64,000 nucleotides of DNA from Athripsodes cinereus (lineage: Eukaryota; Arthropoda; Insecta; Trichoptera; Leptoceridae): the NCBI GenBank assembly GCA_947579605.1, contig OX388328.1, positions 10,395,684 to 10,459,683 of the forward strand, read 5' to 3'. This document shows positions 63,701 through 64,000 of this stretch, piece by piece. Each line of letters begins with the position of its first letter. Within the stretch, counting starts at the first letter, position 1. The notes below the pieces were generated by a model. That model was given only the letters and a program-made list of their open reading frames with translations. It had not been told where the DNA came from and did no database searches. Position numbers and translations under genes: made by a program.

Positions 63701-63822
63701 CCGTTTAAACTTTGGCGTAAACATATGGAACGCGGAACTAAGCATAGTTCTGAACCGGAGTCAATCAAAAATGACGTACCTTGTATGCGGTCCTTTATGA
63801 AGAGACGAATTTTGTATGCAGT
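60781..63822 (-). CDS. Ty3/Gypsy pol: protease, RT, RNase H, integrase (intact)
   Basis: The frame is open from 63822; no ATG is needed for pol. About 1010 residues. Protease: LIDSGSELCLVP, then AIIGADFL. RT: DGTYRPCGDYRKLN, IFSKIDLQRAYHQIP (Asp), MPFGVTSAAQTF and GIHTYIDDILIAS (catalytic IDD). RNase H: LSVWTDASDFAIGG, STYDRELLAIYETI, TDHKPLQF. Integrase: HNLSHTG and CKLCIPCQ zinc ligands, IHVDLIGPF, IISDQGRQF and NGLIERFHR as the D,D,E residues. The order RT-RNase H-integrase marks Ty3/Gypsy. No envelope frame follows. All catalytic residues seem present. Confidence 0.93.
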   Translation of the reverse strand, partial: TAYKIRLFIKDRIQGTSFLIDSGSELCLVPRSICLRQSLNGKDNLKLFAANETVVKTFGTTTLNLDLGLKKIFRWNFIIADVPRAIIGADFLNHFNLIVDIRNKMLIDNTNKHKVVGYNTNCIDNDISSVSLLDKNNPYHQLLAKYPKLIDINRPYTDCQHSTIHYIDTRGNPFMFKPRRLSPELLKQAKKEFENMVAQGICRPSNSEWASPLHMVKKSDGTYRPCGDYRKLNSMTVPDRYALPHIHDICNDLHNCKIFSKIDLQRAYHQIPVNEADIKKTAITTVFGNFEFLRMPFGVTSAAQTFMRHMNTITQGLEGIHTYIDDILIASPDEKTHIRHLTALFERLQENGMILNPSKCQFAKSSLIFLGYEISAAGVGPAPEKIKAISEYKKPKTIKDLRRFIALTNFYRRFIPKAAQKLVRLNDYLKGATKNDNRPVEWNEITNNDFEEVKNSLLHATKLSFPDANKKLSVWTDASDFAIGGVIQQTDESNNYEPICFFSKKLNKAQCSYSTYDRELLAIYETIRHFKHYLEGRDFTVFTDHKPLQFMFSKKSYAKETPRQQRHLDYISQYTTDIRYITGESNVVADAFSRVEMIEMNHNISLDEIAREQLKDIELLDMLKTKDHSLNLIKNNFQGLQIIFDTHNGNMRPYIPKTLQRQFFHSIHNLSHTGTKDTIKTISQRGVWKNMKSDCTKWCKLCIPCQKAKIHKHTKTQIIPIPLPNGKFHTIHVDLIGPFIPSEGMRYCLTIIDRFSRWVEVIPIADITATTIIRALWDNWITKYGVPEKIISDQGRQFLSSDFKSFCCRIGIQHVKTNSYHPQANGLIERFHRTLKTSIKAHHPIPWTKSLTTILFGLRCTIRENHNFSIAEMMFGNSLRMPADILQENTENADPTYYTQQLITFMRNVKPKPIKHHHKDNIFVHPELGKASHFFLRDDRIYKPLLPAYKGPYEVCSRDDKTAILKINGEQKKVSLDRCKPAFIEHPEEANNSADRPHTYITRSGRKIFQPNQ

Positions 63823-63847
63823 TCACCCGTCTCGCTAGTGAACTGTT

Positions 63848-64000
63848 CTACAAGTTTTTTGAGTTAGATGGTTGGTTTGATGTAAATGAGCACGGAGAAA
63901 TACATTTGCGAGCTTTGTGTCCGAATTGCTCATGATAGAAACACAGTTTTGTACTATTATTACAAGTCTTTACATTATTATAACTACGATATTTATTTTC
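63848..64000 (-). CDS. Ty3/Gypsy gag, C-terminal part (runs off the window)
   Basis: The partial frame ends CFYHEQFGHKARKCISPC, then a short tail to a stop at 63848. This C-x2-H...C-x3-C style knuckle is typical of a group of insect Gypsy elements. The pol frame opens only at 63822, 26 bp after the gag stop and in another frame, so there is no gag/pol overlap in this copy. Confidence 0.75.
   Translation of the reverse strand, partial: ENKYRSYNNVKTCNNSTKLCFYHEQFGHKARKCISPCSFTSNQPSNSKNL

Overview
This is a eukaryotic genomic window. It is AT-rich and has spliced genes with GT..AG introns and AATAAA signals, and most of it is transposable elements. The mix points to an insect: a calexcitin-type EF-hand protein, BEL/Pao, Ty3/Gypsy, pogo/Tigger and many hAT elements, plus non-LTR elements ending in (ATTT)n, (ATT)n or TATAG repeats. 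A lepidopteran is plausible, but nothing in the sequence proves the order.

Host genes are few. From left to right I see a truncated calexcitin-like EF-hand coding stretch (35-409, minus), a BTB-BACK protein (7314-8552, plus), a ten-finger C2H2 zinc-finger protein (45097-46326, minus), the five-exon glyoxalase II gene HAGH (48204-56656, plus) and a DUF4291 protein (59491-60108, plus). They do not look functionally linked. HAGH is split by introns that hold an LTR retrotransposon, LINE fragments, a hAT-type element and several short hairpin repeats.

The rest is layered transposons. 0.56-5.4 kb holds two head-to-head inverted dimers of Penelope-like 3' ends, one inserted inside the reverse transcriptase of an RTE-like LINE. 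10.1-11.5 kb holds a hAT-type element with an 8-bp target duplication that carries a LINE fragment. 11.6-20.2 kb has MITEs, tRNA-derived SINEs, a broken endonuclease/RT LINE and a Tigger-like element. 20.5-23.3 kb is a GC-richer BEL/Pao remnant with tandem repeats. 23.3-32.3 kb holds two copies of an RNase H-bearing LINE, one with an intact 1193-codon ORF2. 33.3-38.4 kb is a nest of MITEs, hAT elements and a TTAA-type element. 39.3-43.9 kb is an apparently intact pogo-like transposon. 49.9-53.2 kb is a young gag-protease LTR element lacking RT and integrase core. 60.4-64.0 kb is a Ty3/Gypsy element cut by the window end.

The most interesting thread is a recurring module: a short stem-loop bounded by a CTGANGA-like and a CGAAA segment, followed by an AATAAA-rich tail. 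It lies downstream of the GIY-YIG-type reading frames in both Penelope-like foldbacks and recurs alone in HAGH introns and in another foldback. It resembles the hammerhead-ribozyme motifs described in Penelope-like elements.
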